From the NCBI RefSeq assembly GCF_000349325.1, contig NC_020545.1, positions 25,332 through 89,331 on the forward strand: 64,000 nucleotides of DNA, read 5' to 3'. The notes under the pieces are model-generated. The model made no database searches, was not told where the DNA came from, and was given only the letters and a program-made list of their open reading frames with translations. The translations under genes and the position numbers were made by a program. Origin of the DNA: Streptomyces davaonensis JCM 4913 (GTDB lineage Bacteria; Actinomycetota; Actinomycetes; Streptomycetales; Streptomycetaceae). The number at the start of each line of letters is the position of its first letter. The first letter of the stretch is position 1. Below are positions 32,508-41,143 of this stretch, in pieces.

Positions 32508-32954
32508 TCATTGGACATGCTTCGATGCGTAGTCGACGAAGGCTTCGATGGCCTCTTTGGCCGTCCCGTTCAGCCGATCCCGCGCTTCAGCATCCTGCTC
32601 GGCATTGTGTATGTCCCGCGTACGGTCCAGAGCTGCCCGCGCGAGGGTCACCAGGGAGTCGTCGTCGGTGACCAGCTTGAGGCGGTAGAACGCTTGGCGC
32701 GCGGTCGTCCGCAGACGGTGGCCCTCGTGGTATGCCCTCTTGTACGCCTCCTCGTCATTCCGCCGCTTGTGGAAGAAACGTTCGGCTTGGCCCCACCTGA
32801 AATCCTCAATCGCGGCCGCGAAGGCGGTGTACGCGGCGATCCGCTCATCGCGCAACGTCTGTTGCTTCGCCGCGAGTCGCTGAAACGGATAGGTGGCAAC
32901 AGCGCCCAACAGCGTGCCTGCCACTGCCACAACGCTCGTCCATATCGGCTCCAT
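32508..32954 (-). CDS. pRL2-23-like membrane-anchored helical protein, 148 aa
   Basis: Start ATG at MEPIWTSVVAVAGTLLGAVA, where the first 20 residues form one membrane helix; the upstream 22 codons have no ribosome site. The body is charged and helical (TLRDERIAAYTAFAAAIEDF, LRTTARQAFYRLKLVTDDDS). Layout and the TLLGAV...FQRLAA stretch resemble the protein at 529-1056. The two are therefore probably paralogues of one Streptomyces plasmid family of unknown role. Third-position GC is lower than in the transfer block, suggesting a separate origin. Confidence 0.65.
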   Translation of the reverse strand: MEPIWTSVVAVAGTLLGAVATYPFQRLAAKQQTLRDERIAAYTAFAAAIEDFRWGQAERFFHKRRNDEEAYKRAYHEGHRLRTTARQAFYRLKLVTDDDSLVTLARAALDRTRDIHNAEQDAEARDRLNGTAKEAIEAFVDYASKHVQ

Positions 32955-33025
32955 GGCCACATCCGAGCACAGGCGCCGCTGTGCGTCGGGGATCTCAGCC
33001 TTTTCTTCACTCCAGGCCAAAACGT

Positions 33026-33265
33026 TCAGGCAAGCGTCCCCACCACCAGCGCGGCCGTCACCGTCACCACCGCGACCGGCAGCATGACCGCGCGCAGCCA
33101 GTTCAACCGGCCAACAGGATCGAGACCTTCACCCGATGACGCAGGCCGCTGACCATCCTGCCGGGCAAGTCGTCTCCAACAGTCTTCACCAGCGTCGTCC
33201 AACCAGTAGGCACCCGTCAGCTGGGCGAACACCACATCGCTTCTGTCATCCCTCATCAGGCTCAT
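33026..33265 (-). CDS. Small protein with C-terminal membrane segment, 79 aa
   Basis: Starts MSLMRDDRSDVVFAQLTGAY; the last 24 residues (WLRAVMLPVAVVTVTAALVV) form one hydrophobic helix, so it is probably tail-anchored. It lies 71 bases upstream of the 148-residue gene in the same direction. No obvious strong ribosome site; no family recognised. It could be part of a two-gene membrane unit or a degraded gene. Confidence 0.45.
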   Translation of the reverse strand: MSLMRDDRSDVVFAQLTGAYWLDDAGEDCWRRLARQDGQRPASSGEGLDPVGRLNWLRAVMLPVAVVTVTAALVVGTLA

Positions 33266-33348
33266 GCCTGGGACAACGACGAATCCCGCGCTGCGCTACC
33301 GCCACCCTCGAACCGAGAAGGCAAGCGCCCCCAACAACGTCCCAACTG

Positions 33349-33513
33349 TCACTCGCTGCAGACGCACAACGGCTTCTGGCGCTCGCCGACCGAATCGTCG
33401 GCGTCACCTTCTCCCTGCACGAGGCCCCCGCCCGGGCTGACCGCGACGCTTGCGCCGACGCGGCCCAGGCCGCGCACAACGCCTTCGTCGCCGCCGTCGG
33501 CCCGCTCGTGTGA
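33349..33513 (+). pseudogene. Coding-like fragment, possibly the end of a pRL2-23-like gene
   Basis: The last 55 codons of an open frame have strong third-position GC and a sensible helical product (ADAQRLLALADRIVGVTFSL ... AQAAHNAFVAAVGPLV), while sequence upstream in frame does not look coding and has no usable start. The ending resembles C-termini of pRL2-23-like proteins. I read it as a truncated gene. Confidence 0.35.
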
Positions 33514-34004
33514 GCCTGACCTCTCGGGAACGCCCTGCAAAAGGGGCGTGGTCAGAAGCTGTTCGGCGCGGCCGGGTCGAAGAGGTGGGGGCGTGCCGCG
33601 GGTCCGCTTCCGCCCAGCGCGTGGGCGGCTGGACGGAAGCGGGGCGGTCCCCTTCGGTCGTTCTTCAGCACAAGGGGGCCGCAGGCCTTCCAGACAGGAA
33701 GGTGTGACGCCGGGGGAGGCGTCCGTGTTCTATGGTGCGCGATCCCGTCGGCGTCGCAACGAGAAGTACGGTTTCGCCACCAAAAGCGTTCATTCAGCCA
33801 AGATTTGCTACTGCTGGTGACTGTCATGGAGTAACGGACGGAAAGCGTCTGGCGGGTGACGCGGTGTCATTGTTCCGCAATCTCATGATCACGTTGAGTG
33901 GTGTGCGCCCGGCGCAGCATGCTGTCGTGCAACTCCTCCGCGGGCGCATCAGCACCGCCCCGGAGGAGCCTTTCCAGACGCTCGTATCTTTCCGGGAAGG
34001 TGAC

Positions 34005-34259
34005 ATGACAAGCAAGCAAGTGATGATCGTGGCCGTGCTGGCGGCGGTCCTCACGTGGAGCGCGGTGATGACCGCGCTGGGGCAACTTGCGGCCGTGGCC
34101 GCGCTACTGCCTTCGCTCGGGCTCCTTATCCAGCAGATCGTTTCGGTGTTCATCGGTGCGGAGGTGCGCTCCGGCGCGGCCCAGGGCAGCCGGCGGCGTC
34201 GCTTACGGCAGCGGCCGGCGGAGGCTTCGCCGGCCGGGAGTGAGGAGCCAGCACGGTGA
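34005..34259 (+). CDS. Small two-pass membrane protein, 84 aa
   Basis: ATG after GGGAAGG. Two hydrophobic helices (KQVMIVAVLAAVLTWSAVMT and VAALLPSLGLLIQQIVSVFI) and a basic tail (RRRRLRQRPAEASPAG). The stop overlaps the next gene start (GTGAAA at 34256), so it is coupled with the HTH protein that follows. Pairs of a small membrane protein and an HTH protein recur in this window. Function unknown. Confidence 0.7.
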   Translation: MTSKQVMIVAVLAAVLTWSAVMTALGQLAAVAALLPSLGLLIQQIVSVFIGAEVRSGAAQGSRRRRLRQRPAEASPAGSEEPAR

Positions 34260-35140
34260 AACTGCCCGAGCAGCCCGGAGGGGATCCTCCTCAACGTCGC
34301 GGCCGCCCACCGGAGCCGATCTGTGAGAGTGCCGGTCTGGCGCACCGGACGTGGCTGGAGCCCGTCCGTAGCCGGCTCGTCGCGAGCGGCCTGACGCTCG
34401 ACGACCTGGTCAGCCGCTCCGGTTATTCCAAGGCCCGCCTGTCGGAACTCCTGCGAGGCAAGGGCTACTACCCCGGCTGGGAGATCACCTACAGCGTGGT
34501 CCGTGCGCTGGAGATCCCCGTCGGCCCGCTGCTGAGGCTGTGGAAGGCGGCCGCCGTGGAGGCCGACAAGAACACGGCATGGATCCGTAGCCGGATCCGT
34601 GATGTGCGCACCGACGTGGTGGAGGAACCGCCCGTCGCCCACCTGGGACTCACCCAGGCCATGTGGCGGCCCTACACCGCCTACGCGCAGGTCTTCCTCC
34701 AGTCCGAGCCCCGGGCGCGGCAGGCGGTGGGGGAGACCTTCGACATCCTCTGGCTCACCTGGGACCAGGCGACGGCCAGCCCCGATACGCCCCGCCACGC
34801 CTGGCAGCTGCTGCGCTCGACGGTCCTGTCCCGCACTCCCAGGCGGCCCGCCGGACATCCCGACTTACGGGCCGCGGCGTTCTGCACGACCGCGCAGGCC
34901 GAGGCCGGCGACCTGGGCGAGCGTCTGGCCCGCATCGACATCCACGCACGGTTCTTCGACGCGATCGCCCGCCTGCCCGCCGACCAGATGGACATCACCG
35001 TCCTGCGCTACCTGTGCGGCATAGCCCCGGGCGCCATCCCGGGCATCGTCGGCCTGTCCCCGGCCATCACCCACACACTGGACCACCACGCCCGAGGGGC
35101 ACTGAACGAGCTCTTCCCCGACACCGACCCCCAGGAGTGA
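34256..35140 (+). CDS. XRE-type HTH protein with sigma-region-4-like C-terminus, 294 aa
   Basis: GTG start overlapping the upstream stop. Residues about 38-90 are an HTH (LEPVRSRLVASGLTLDDLVS, RSGYSKARLSELLRGKGYYP). The middle is helical (WRPYTAYAQVFLQSEPRARQ). The last 70 residues (FFDAIARLPADQMDITVLRY, then GIAPGAIPGIVGLSPAITHT) have the spacing of sigma-70 region 4: helix, LRYL, turn, HTH. A one-polypeptide combination of XRE repressor-like and region-4-like domains suggests a transcription regulator that could touch both operator and -35 DNA; this remains inference. Confidence 0.75.
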   Translation: MKLPEQPGGDPPQRRGRPPEPICESAGLAHRTWLEPVRSRLVASGLTLDDLVSRSGYSKARLSELLRGKGYYPGWEITYSVVRALEIPVGPLLRLWKAAAVEADKNTAWIRSRIRDVRTDVVEEPPVAHLGLTQAMWRPYTAYAQVFLQSEPRARQAVGETFDILWLTWDQATASPDTPRHAWQLLRSTVLSRTPRRPAGHPDLRAAAFCTTAQAEAGDLGERLARIDIHARFFDAIARLPADQMDITVLRYLCGIAPGAIPGIVGLSPAITHTLDHHARGALNELFPDTDPQE

Positions 35141-35150
35141 TCACACCGCC

Positions 35151-36215
35151 ATGAGCACCATCGACGACCTCCTCGCCCAGTCGCTGCTGCTGCACCAGCC
35201 GCACGTCCCCTCCGATGTCGTCCCCTACAACGACCTGGCCGAGGACGACATCCTGCTGTGGGACGGCTACCGGCCGCAGGTGGCCGACGACCGCGCCGCA
35301 CAGAGCCTTACCGCCCTGTGCGAGGCGGTCGTCACCCACTGCACCCCGGATCAGTTCGCCGACTTCCTCACCGACCAGATCCCTCAGCCGCGGGCCGCCT
35401 GGATCCTCGGCTGCGTCCTGCATCTCGCCGGCGCCGACAACGGCGCCCGCTTCTGGTGGCAGTACGCGGCCGGCGCCGACGACGCCCCCGCCTCCTACTG
35501 CCTCTACCTGCACCACCTCGCCCAGGGCGATACCCACGCCGCCACCCTCTGGCAAGCCCAGGCCGACGCCCACGCACCGCAGGACCACGACCCCGATCCC
35601 GGTGAAGACGCCCCGGCTAACCGCATGATGACCGCCGACACCAGCCTCGCCACCGTCCTGCGGATCCTCAGCCGCCTCACCCGCGCCACACAGCGCAGGC
35701 ACACCCCGACCGCCCAGGCCGTCATCGAATTCGTGGCCGCCGCCGTCGCCATCGGCTACGACCGCCACCCCGACCTCGAAATCCCCGTGCCCGGAACCCA
35801 CTTCGCCGAGCAACTCGAGGTCATCATCGCGGCCGCGTCCAGCATGCGCGACCACACCCGCACCACCACAACGCCCGCCGAGGAACTGCCCAACCGGCCC
35901 GCTCCGATCGGCCCCGGCGAGCGGACCCGGGTCCCGGCAACGGCGCAAGGACCAGCACATCTGCTGGTGGAGGTCACGGCCGCCGACCACGAACCCGCAT
36001 CCGCGCACGTGTTCTTCAAGGGTGCGGCTGCCGTGTGCTGGAAAGCCGCCACAGCCGCCGACACCACGGACGGACACGGCAACCGCATGGCCTACCACCT
36101 CAGCCGCTTCCGCACTCGAGCCGCCTACGCGTTCGCCCCCGCTCCTTCCGGCTTCGGGCAGATCCGGGCTGCATCGCCATCCGGTGCCGCCCCCGCGGCC
36201 TTCCACCGGCTGTAG
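35151..36215 (+). CDS. Helical protein with DUF6207-like C-terminus, 354 aa
   Basis: Starts ATG 10 bases after the HTH gene stop; the two form an operon. Residues 1-240 are helical and acidic (ALCEAVVTHCTPDQFADFLT, AWILGCVLHLAGADNGARFW, YCLYLHHLAQGDTHAATLWQ), a pattern that often follows XRE/sigma-like genes in Streptomyces. From about 265 comes HLLVEVTAADHEPASAHVFF with the strand-helix pattern of DUF6207, where chromosomal members act as short stand-alone proteins. The fusion may be recent or an assembly of two functions. Function unknown. Confidence 0.65.
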   Translation: MSTIDDLLAQSLLLHQPHVPSDVVPYNDLAEDDILLWDGYRPQVADDRAAQSLTALCEAVVTHCTPDQFADFLTDQIPQPRAAWILGCVLHLAGADNGARFWWQYAAGADDAPASYCLYLHHLAQGDTHAATLWQAQADAHAPQDHDPDPGEDAPANRMMTADTSLATVLRILSRLTRATQRRHTPTAQAVIEFVAAAVAIGYDRHPDLEIPVPGTHFAEQLEVIIAAASSMRDHTRTTTTPAEELPNRPAPIGPGERTRVPATAQGPAHLLVEVTAADHEPASAHVFFKGAAAVCWKAATAADTTDGHGNRMAYHLSRFRTRAAYAFAPAPSGFGQIRAASPSGAAPAAFHRL

Positions 36216-36336
36216 TGGATCATGAGCTGGTCGCCGCAACTCGGCGCGTCTGGTGCTGCGTTGGTGGTCCAAGGAAAGACGCCCCGCTTCCCGCGGGGAA
36301 ATGCAGGTGCAAGGCCTGCCCGGCGCTCGATCAAGA

Positions 36337-36361
36337 GCCCGTCCGCACACCGCGGACGGGC
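36337..36361. terminator. Bidirectional terminator hairpin
   Basis: Perfect ten-base stem GCCCGTCCGC/GCGGACGGGC with a five-base loop, between the convergent DUF6207-like and HNH genes. The rest of the 279-base gap shows no coding bias. Confidence 0.65.
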
Positions 36362-36494
36362 CATGTGCGTTCCTCCGGGCCCGCCGGACACTCAGGACTT
36401 TGTCGGCATGGCAGGCAAAGCGGGTGTTGCTGTGGCACCTTGGAGGTGTTCCTGGCCCGCCGTTCTCCCCCGTAGCGGCGGGCCAGATCCTTGC

Positions 36495-37163
36495 TCAGCG
36501 AGCGAGGACGACCTCGATGGGGCTGTTCGGGCACGCGCTGAGGATCTCGGCGAGTGCAGCCTGTTCGGCAGGGTCGATGGTGTGCTGCCAGCGGGTTTTG
36601 ACGGCCACCCAGGTGATGGCGTAGGTACAGCGATAGCCGTCGGCCGGGGGCTGCCAGGTGGCGGGGTCCTGGTCAGCCTTGGACCGGTTGGATGCGGCGG
36701 TCACCGCGATCAGGGCGCGCCCGTCACCGAGGTCGTTGGCGTACGCCTCGCGCTCCTTCGCTGTCCAGGCGGAGGCGCCGGAGTCCCAGGCCTCGGCGAG
36801 CGGGACCATGTGGTCGATGTCGAGTCCGCGCGGGCCCTCGACGTACCGGTCGTCATAGGGTGAGTACCAGGTGCCGCCAGTCAGCAGGCAGCCGGCGCCC
36901 TGCTCGGGGGCGGTGACGGCCTCCTCCAGGAGGACCTCGGCGCGGGTCGAGCAGCCGTCGCGGTCGGCGTCGGTCCAGTGCCGGAACTTGTCTCGGCTGT
37001 ATCCGGTGCGGTCCTCAGTGGCGACGGGGAGCGCGGCGAGAGCGTCGCGCACGGGCAGGACGACGGTGTCGCCGGGGCCCGCAGCGTGGGCGGTGGTGGG
37101 GATGAACGGGATGGCGAGCGTGGCCAGCACGGCGGCTGCGATCCGTACAAGGGTGGAACGCAC
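36495..37163 (-). CDS. Secreted HNH-type nuclease (DUF1524/GmrSD-like), 222 aa
   Basis: GTG start six bases after GAGGGG. N-terminal signal peptide: VRSTLVRIAAAVLATLAIPF then a likely cleavage after TTAHA. The mature part has the HNH pattern of the extracellular DUF1524 group: GLDIDHMVPLAEAWDSGASA (D-DH-VPL) followed by NDLGDGRALIAVTAASNRSK and CTYAITWVAVKTRW. Cysteine pairs (GCSTR, GCLLTG, YRCTY, SACPN) are compatible with disulfides outside the cell. Streptomyces produce many such nucleases for nutrition, defence or DNA release. Expression alone from its own promoter. Confidence 0.85.
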   Translation of the reverse strand: MRSTLVRIAAAVLATLAIPFIPTTAHAAGPGDTVVLPVRDALAALPVATEDRTGYSRDKFRHWTDADRDGCSTRAEVLLEEAVTAPEQGAGCLLTGGTWYSPYDDRYVEGPRGLDIDHMVPLAEAWDSGASAWTAKEREAYANDLGDGRALIAVTAASNRSKADQDPATWQPPADGYRCTYAITWVAVKTRWQHTIDPAEQAALAEILSACPNSPIEVVLAR

Positions 37164-37416
37164 GAGGATCCCCTCGAAGATCATCGACAGGTCGTGATCT
37201 TCATAGCGGGGCGGTGTGCGGGCTGCCGGGTCTTCGGGGCGTGGCTCACCTGTCCGGGCGGTAAGTCACACTGCCCCATCGCGCGATGCGGGTGGATCAC
37301 CGCTTCCCCCAGTAGTGCGGCAGGCTCCAGGAACTCGCAGGGGGTATATCAGAGGCTCGCCGCGGGAGGCCTCGAAATGGGCGTTGGACACTAGAGTGTT
37401 CCAATCGGCAGAGAAA

Positions 37417-37498
37417 GTTACATCCCGCCTCTATATGATTGCAGAGTTTGTTACATCAGAGGTGTAACTATCTCTGCCAAGGCGTGTAACTATGTCTG
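37417..37498. promoter_or_regulatory. Operator of the AbiE-type operon
   Basis: GTTACATC at 37417 and again at 37450; the second is part of the inverted repeat GTTACA-N7-TGTAAC (37450-37468). Two direct copies of GTGTAACTATSTCTG lie at 37462 and 37484, 22 bases apart (two helical turns), ending right at the antitoxin start. AbiEi antitoxins are known to bind repeats in their own promoter, so this is the probable autoregulatory site. Confidence 0.65.
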
Positions 37499-37499
37499 T

Positions 37500-38723
37500 G
37501 TGGACCGTACTGAGCAGGTGATGATTCTCTCTGGTCCGGCCGCGGACCAGTGGGGTCTCGTGACGGCTGCGCAGGCCAAGAAGCTCGGTCTCAACGCTGT
37601 CCAGCTCAAGCGGCTGACCGAGGCTGGCTTGCTGGAGAGCGTCGGGCGCGGCGTGTACGCCCTTGCGGCCGCCGGGCTGCCTGAGCATCTTGAGGCCAAG
37701 GTGGCCTGGCTGCGTCTCCAGCCGGAGGCATTCGCCTGGGAGCGCCCCGTCGGCGACCGGGACTCCGGCGTCATCTCCCATGCCTCCGCCTGCCAGCTGC
37801 ACGGCCTTGGAGACATCCCCGCCCCAAGCGTGGAGATCAGCGTTCCCCGCCGGCGCACGACCACCGAGCCGTTCGTCCGGCTGCGAACCGCACAGCTGAA
37901 GCCCGCGGACATCACCGTCATCGACGGCCTGCCAGTGACCGCCGCGGAGCGCACCATCGTCGACCTTCTCCAGACCAAGGCCGACGGAGGCCACATCGGC
38001 GGGGTGATCGCGGACGCCGAGCGGCGCGACCTGGTGGACATCGAGGCTCTGGCCGCCCGGGTCCAGCGGTTCACCCGCAACTACGGACTCCCTAGTGCCG
38101 CCACGGGGCACGAGCTCATCGAGCACATGGTGGAGCAGGCAGGCAGGCAGCTGCACTCCCAGGAACTGGACGCCGCCAGCCTGGAAGGCTTCGCCGCAGC
38201 CGCCCAACTGCTGAGCACCCAAGACCTCGCGGCGAACGCCCTCGTGTCCTACCTCCACTCGGATGCTGCGGCCGACCAAGCGCTTGATCCCTACATCCGC
38301 AGTCTTGCGGCCCACCAGCCTGCCCTCCAGGATCTGGCCGCGAAGACTCTGTACCGATCCCCTGCGTTCGAGACTCTCCAAGAGACCCTGCGTCAGCTCC
38401 GGCATTCGCCTGCCATGGTCAAACTCCTCAGAGATGCCAACGCGCGTACCGCTGCCCTGAAGACGCTTCAGCAAGCGAGATTCGGCGACGACGTCCTGAC
38501 GGCGGTGCAGGCAGCGCAGCGGGCCATCGACCTGTCTCCCAGCGTCCGGCGCGCGATGCAGCAGGCAATCCCACCCAACAGCGCTGTAGCCCAGGCCGCC
38601 CAAGCCCTGAAGCAGCTGTCGCCGGCACCCACTCCCCGTGCGGAGGAATCCGCCCCCGACGAAGCCCTGTTGCCCGGTGAGGAAACACAAAAGGGGCTGA
38701 ACGACGTGCCTGGCCCGGAGTAG
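37500..38723 (+). CDS. AbiEi-type antitoxin, 407 aa
   Basis: Type IV antitoxin of the AbiE family. The N-terminus has a winged HTH (LVTAAQAKKLGLNAVQLKRL, TEAGLLESVGRGVYALAAAG) as in AbiEi_4; the central part HASACQLHGLGDIPAP, then VTAAERTIVDLLQTKADGGH fits the same family. The C-terminal 170 residues are helical and family-variable. GTG at 37500 directly follows the operator and may be leaderless; GTG 37518 and ATG 37521 are alternatives. It should neutralise the nucleotidyltransferase encoded next and repress its own promoter. Confidence 0.85.
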   Translation: MDRTEQVMILSGPAADQWGLVTAAQAKKLGLNAVQLKRLTEAGLLESVGRGVYALAAAGLPEHLEAKVAWLRLQPEAFAWERPVGDRDSGVISHASACQLHGLGDIPAPSVEISVPRRRTTTEPFVRLRTAQLKPADITVIDGLPVTAAERTIVDLLQTKADGGHIGGVIADAERRDLVDIEALAARVQRFTRNYGLPSAATGHELIEHMVEQAGRQLHSQELDAASLEGFAAAAQLLSTQDLAANALVSYLHSDAAADQALDPYIRSLAAHQPALQDLAAKTLYRSPAFETLQETLRQLRHSPAMVKLLRDANARTAALKTLQQARFGDDVLTAVQAAQRAIDLSPSVRRAMQQAIPPNSAVAQAAQALKQLSPAPTPRAEESAPDEALLPGEETQKGLNDVPGPE

Positions 38724-38761
38724 AGTCGGCGCCTCCACTACAGGTGGGGAGCGATCTGCAC

Positions 38762-39682
38762 GTGGCCAGAACCTATGCCAGTCCAGCGGCGTTCCGGGCC
38801 GCGCTGACGCAGGCCGCCAGGAACATGTCCAAGAAGACGGGCATGAGTGTCCCCGACCTCATGAAGATCTTCTACTTCAACCGCCTCTCCGCCCGTGTCT
38901 TCACGAAGGATCCCGGCGGCTGGCTCATCAAGGGCGGGCAGGCCCTGCTGGTCCGCTACCGCGGCGCCGCTCGCCTCAGCCAGGACATCGACCTGCAGAG
39001 CACCTCCCCCGACCTGGGCGCGGACGAGGCCAGGCAGCGGGTGATCGAGGCGGCCGCCCTCGATCTGGGCGACTTCCTGCGCTACGCCCCCGGCAAGTTC
39101 GAGGGACACAGCGACGAAGGGCGCGGCGGCGCACAGTACTTCCATGTCCACCTCGGCACCCAGCTGGTCGCCACCATCAAGGTTGACCTCGTGGTCGGCC
39201 GCACCCTGTCCGGCAGCCCCGAGACCCGCACCCTGAAATCCGCCGTCGACATCGAATGGCCCGTGGACTGGCCCGATGTTCAGCTCTACCCCGTCATCGA
39301 TCACATAGCCGACAAGATCTGCGCCATGTACGAGCGGCACGGCGATAACGGCCAGTTCGGCTCCAGCCGCTACCGTGACCTGGCCGACCTCCTCCTGATC
39401 AGCCAGCAGGAAACCGTCCTGGGGGAGGCCGCGAGCCAGGCGCTACACCGGGAAGCGGACCGCCGTCGGCAGAACGGCATCCACATCGCCCTGCCCGCCG
39501 CCTTCGAAGCACCGGGGCCCGACTGGCCAGACGGCTACCCCCAGCAGGCCGCGCTGGTCCTGGGGCTGAAGGGCTGCGGCACCTACGCCGAGGCAGCACA
39601 AACCGCTGCCGTGTTCATCGACCCCATGCTCAACTCGACAGCCGTCGGCAGCTGGACTCCGGACAGCGCCACCTGGGCGTAA
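38762..39682 (+). CDS. AbiEii-type nucleotidyltransferase toxin, 306 aa
   Basis: The GTG at 38762 stands behind GTGGGGAG; a GTG 18 bases earlier is also possible. Conserved motifs of AbiEii/DUF1814 are complete: GGQALLVRYRGAARLSQDID (motif I with the metal-binding DID), KVDLVVG (motif II) and DHIADKICAMYERHG (motif III with the catalytic K). Such toxins transfer nucleotides to tRNA acceptor stems or use GTP and block growth, protecting against phage by abortive infection. The pair starts 39 bases after the antitoxin stop. Likely function: phage defence and plasmid stabilisation. Confidence 0.88.
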   Translation: MARTYASPAAFRAALTQAARNMSKKTGMSVPDLMKIFYFNRLSARVFTKDPGGWLIKGGQALLVRYRGAARLSQDIDLQSTSPDLGADEARQRVIEAAALDLGDFLRYAPGKFEGHSDEGRGGAQYFHVHLGTQLVATIKVDLVVGRTLSGSPETRTLKSAVDIEWPVDWPDVQLYPVIDHIADKICAMYERHGDNGQFGSSRYRDLADLLLISQQETVLGEAASQALHREADRRRQNGIHIALPAAFEAPGPDWPDGYPQQAALVLGLKGCGTYAEAAQTAAVFIDPMLNSTAVGSWTPDSATWA

Positions 39683-39911
39683 ACCGCCACGCAGAGCAGC
39701 AGACAGGGAGGTGCCTGCCCGGCAGGCTGATCCAGTTGCTGCTGGCGGCGGCGCTGATCGTGGCGCAGGGCTTCAATACGGACGGTGAACTCCGCGAGGG
39801 CGTCAAACTAAGCGGTGACCGCCATGTCCCGTCCTGGTCAGCTCTGTAAAGTTCTGTCAACTAGCGCTCACGAGTGTCTGACGGATGCCACGGTGATCTC
39901 AGCATTAGTTC

Positions 39912-40082
39912 ATGAGCACCCCTCAGAAGAGGAACCCGGAGCAAGAGCCAGCAGCCGTTATGAATGCGCAAAGCGAAGAAATGCAGCGAAGTGGATTCCG
40001 AGTCGGCCTGGCATTGATATCGGCTGCTGTCGGGAGCGCGGCCAAGGCAGTCGTCGAGCACTTCCTTAAAAACGATCAGTGA
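39912..40082 (+). CDS. Small protein upstream of an HTH gene, 56 aa
   Basis: ATG start without a strong ribosome site; MSTPQKRNPEQEPAAVMNAQ, then SEEMQRSGFRVGLALISAAV with one short hydrophobic helix. Codons are less GC-biased than neighbours (ATA, GTT, CTT occur), like the HTH gene 26 bases downstream, so the two probably share an origin. The 230 bases before it hold no intact gene. Confidence 0.5.
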   Translation: MSTPQKRNPEQEPAAVMNAQSEEMQRSGFRVGLALISAAVGSAAKAVVEHFLKNDQ

Positions 40083-40107
40083 ATGCGGCCAGGGGGAGGT
40101 GATCGGA

Positions 40108-40908
40108 GTGAGGCTGAGCCTGATTGCACTGCCATGTGAATCGGAGGTCCCGCCGGGGCCTCACCGCAATCTACTGAAAGCTCTGCATGATCTGTATCGA
40201 CTAGCCGGATTTCCAAGCACTCGGGTGATCAGTAGGGTGATCACCCGATCGGAATTCGCCAGGGACTCTATGTCCCACCAGACCGTCGCCAATATTTTGG
40301 CGGGTCGCCGCGTGCCGCGCTGGCTCAAAGTAGAAGCATTGGTAGACGCGTTGCTCACCCTCGCAAGACGCGAGACTGCACTGTCCGAGCTCGATCGCTT
40401 CCGATCACTGTGGGAGTCAATCCACTCTCCCTCGGGGGACCGCCAGGGGGAGATCCCTGAGCCTCCTCCACTCTCCCCAACAGAGCCGATCCAGAAAGCT
40501 GAGGCCCGCAGGCCGGTGGAACCTGAGTCCGAGCAGGAAGGTCCACCGACCTCCCATGCGGGGCAGGGAAAGTGGCAGGTGCTGCTGGATGCACCAACGA
40601 GTGAGAAGAATTCACTTCGTACTCGCATAGTCGCGGCGGGCTGGAATGGTCCAGAGATGTTCAACATCTCCCCCCTTCCCGGGATATGTCAGATTGAGTT
40701 GAATCTCCGACATCCCATGGGTAAGGAAATCTGGGAGGTTATGGACGGGGAAGACTCGCAAGCGGCAACAACACTCGCTCTCCTCCTTATCTCCTGGGCC
40801 CGCATGGAAGACGAAATGCCTTCAGGGCGAGCCACGGAAAGAATCGAGACAGCTCGAATCGACTGGGGTCGATATGCGCGTCTATTCGTCGAACAGCTCC
40901 GCAAGTAG
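40108..40908 (+). CDS. HTH-fused hypothetical protein, 266 aa
   Basis: GTG nine bases after GGGGGAG. Residues about 18-75 form a plasmid-type HTH domain (LLKALHDLYRLAGFPSTRVI, MSHQTVANILAGRRVPRWLK). A long Pro/Glu-rich linker follows, and a C-terminal domain of about 115 residues (RTRIVAAGWNGPEMFNISPL, LRHPMGKEIWEVM, LLLISWARMEDEM) that I cannot place. Its HTH domain resembles that of 49467-50333. AT-richer codon use suggests horizontal transfer within the replicon. Confidence 0.65.
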   Translation: MRLSLIALPCESEVPPGPHRNLLKALHDLYRLAGFPSTRVISRVITRSEFARDSMSHQTVANILAGRRVPRWLKVEALVDALLTLARRETALSELDRFRSLWESIHSPSGDRQGEIPEPPPLSPTEPIQKAEARRPVEPESEQEGPPTSHAGQGKWQVLLDAPTSEKNSLRTRIVAAGWNGPEMFNISPLPGICQIELNLRHPMGKEIWEVMDGEDSQAATTLALLLISWARMEDEMPSGRATERIETARIDWGRYARLFVEQLRK

Positions 40909-41010
40909 TCACAGCTCATCATCGCGATTCATCAGTGCTGATTGGAGGGCCGGGGAATCTCAGCAGGGTCTTTGCCGTGGTGGCGTCACTGGATCCGTAC
41001 CGGCTTGTCT

Positions 41011-41110
41011 GCTGCGCTTCCAGCTGTCGTCCCACTCATCGTAAAGTCGGCTCTCCTTGTGCTTATCGCGGGCCTGCCAGAACAGCCACGCCGCAACCTT
41101 GTGGGCGCCG
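41011..41110 (-). pseudogene. Fragment of the endonuclease VII-type gene
   Basis: About 95 bases (TGCGCTTCCAGCTGTCGTCC, CACTCATCGTAAAGTCGG and so on) are nearly identical to 53815-53905 inside the intact nuclease gene at 52938-54224, in the same orientation. Translated it gives the WLFWQAR-KH and DEWDDSWKR block only. It is a decayed partial copy. Confidence 0.75.
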
Positions 41111-41143
41111 GTCAGGCGGTTGGGTGCGGACGGCTTCCTGGCC

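Noticed and set aside
36222..36863. Plus-strand open frame of 213 codons
   Set aside because: It runs antisense into the secreted HNH nuclease gene and contains the terminator hairpin at 36337; no coding signature.
39719..39832. Minus-strand peptide EFTVRIEALRHDQRRRQQQL looking like part of a coiled-coil gene
   Set aside because: Stop codons bound it closely and no start or ribosome site exists; possibly a remnant but too short to name.
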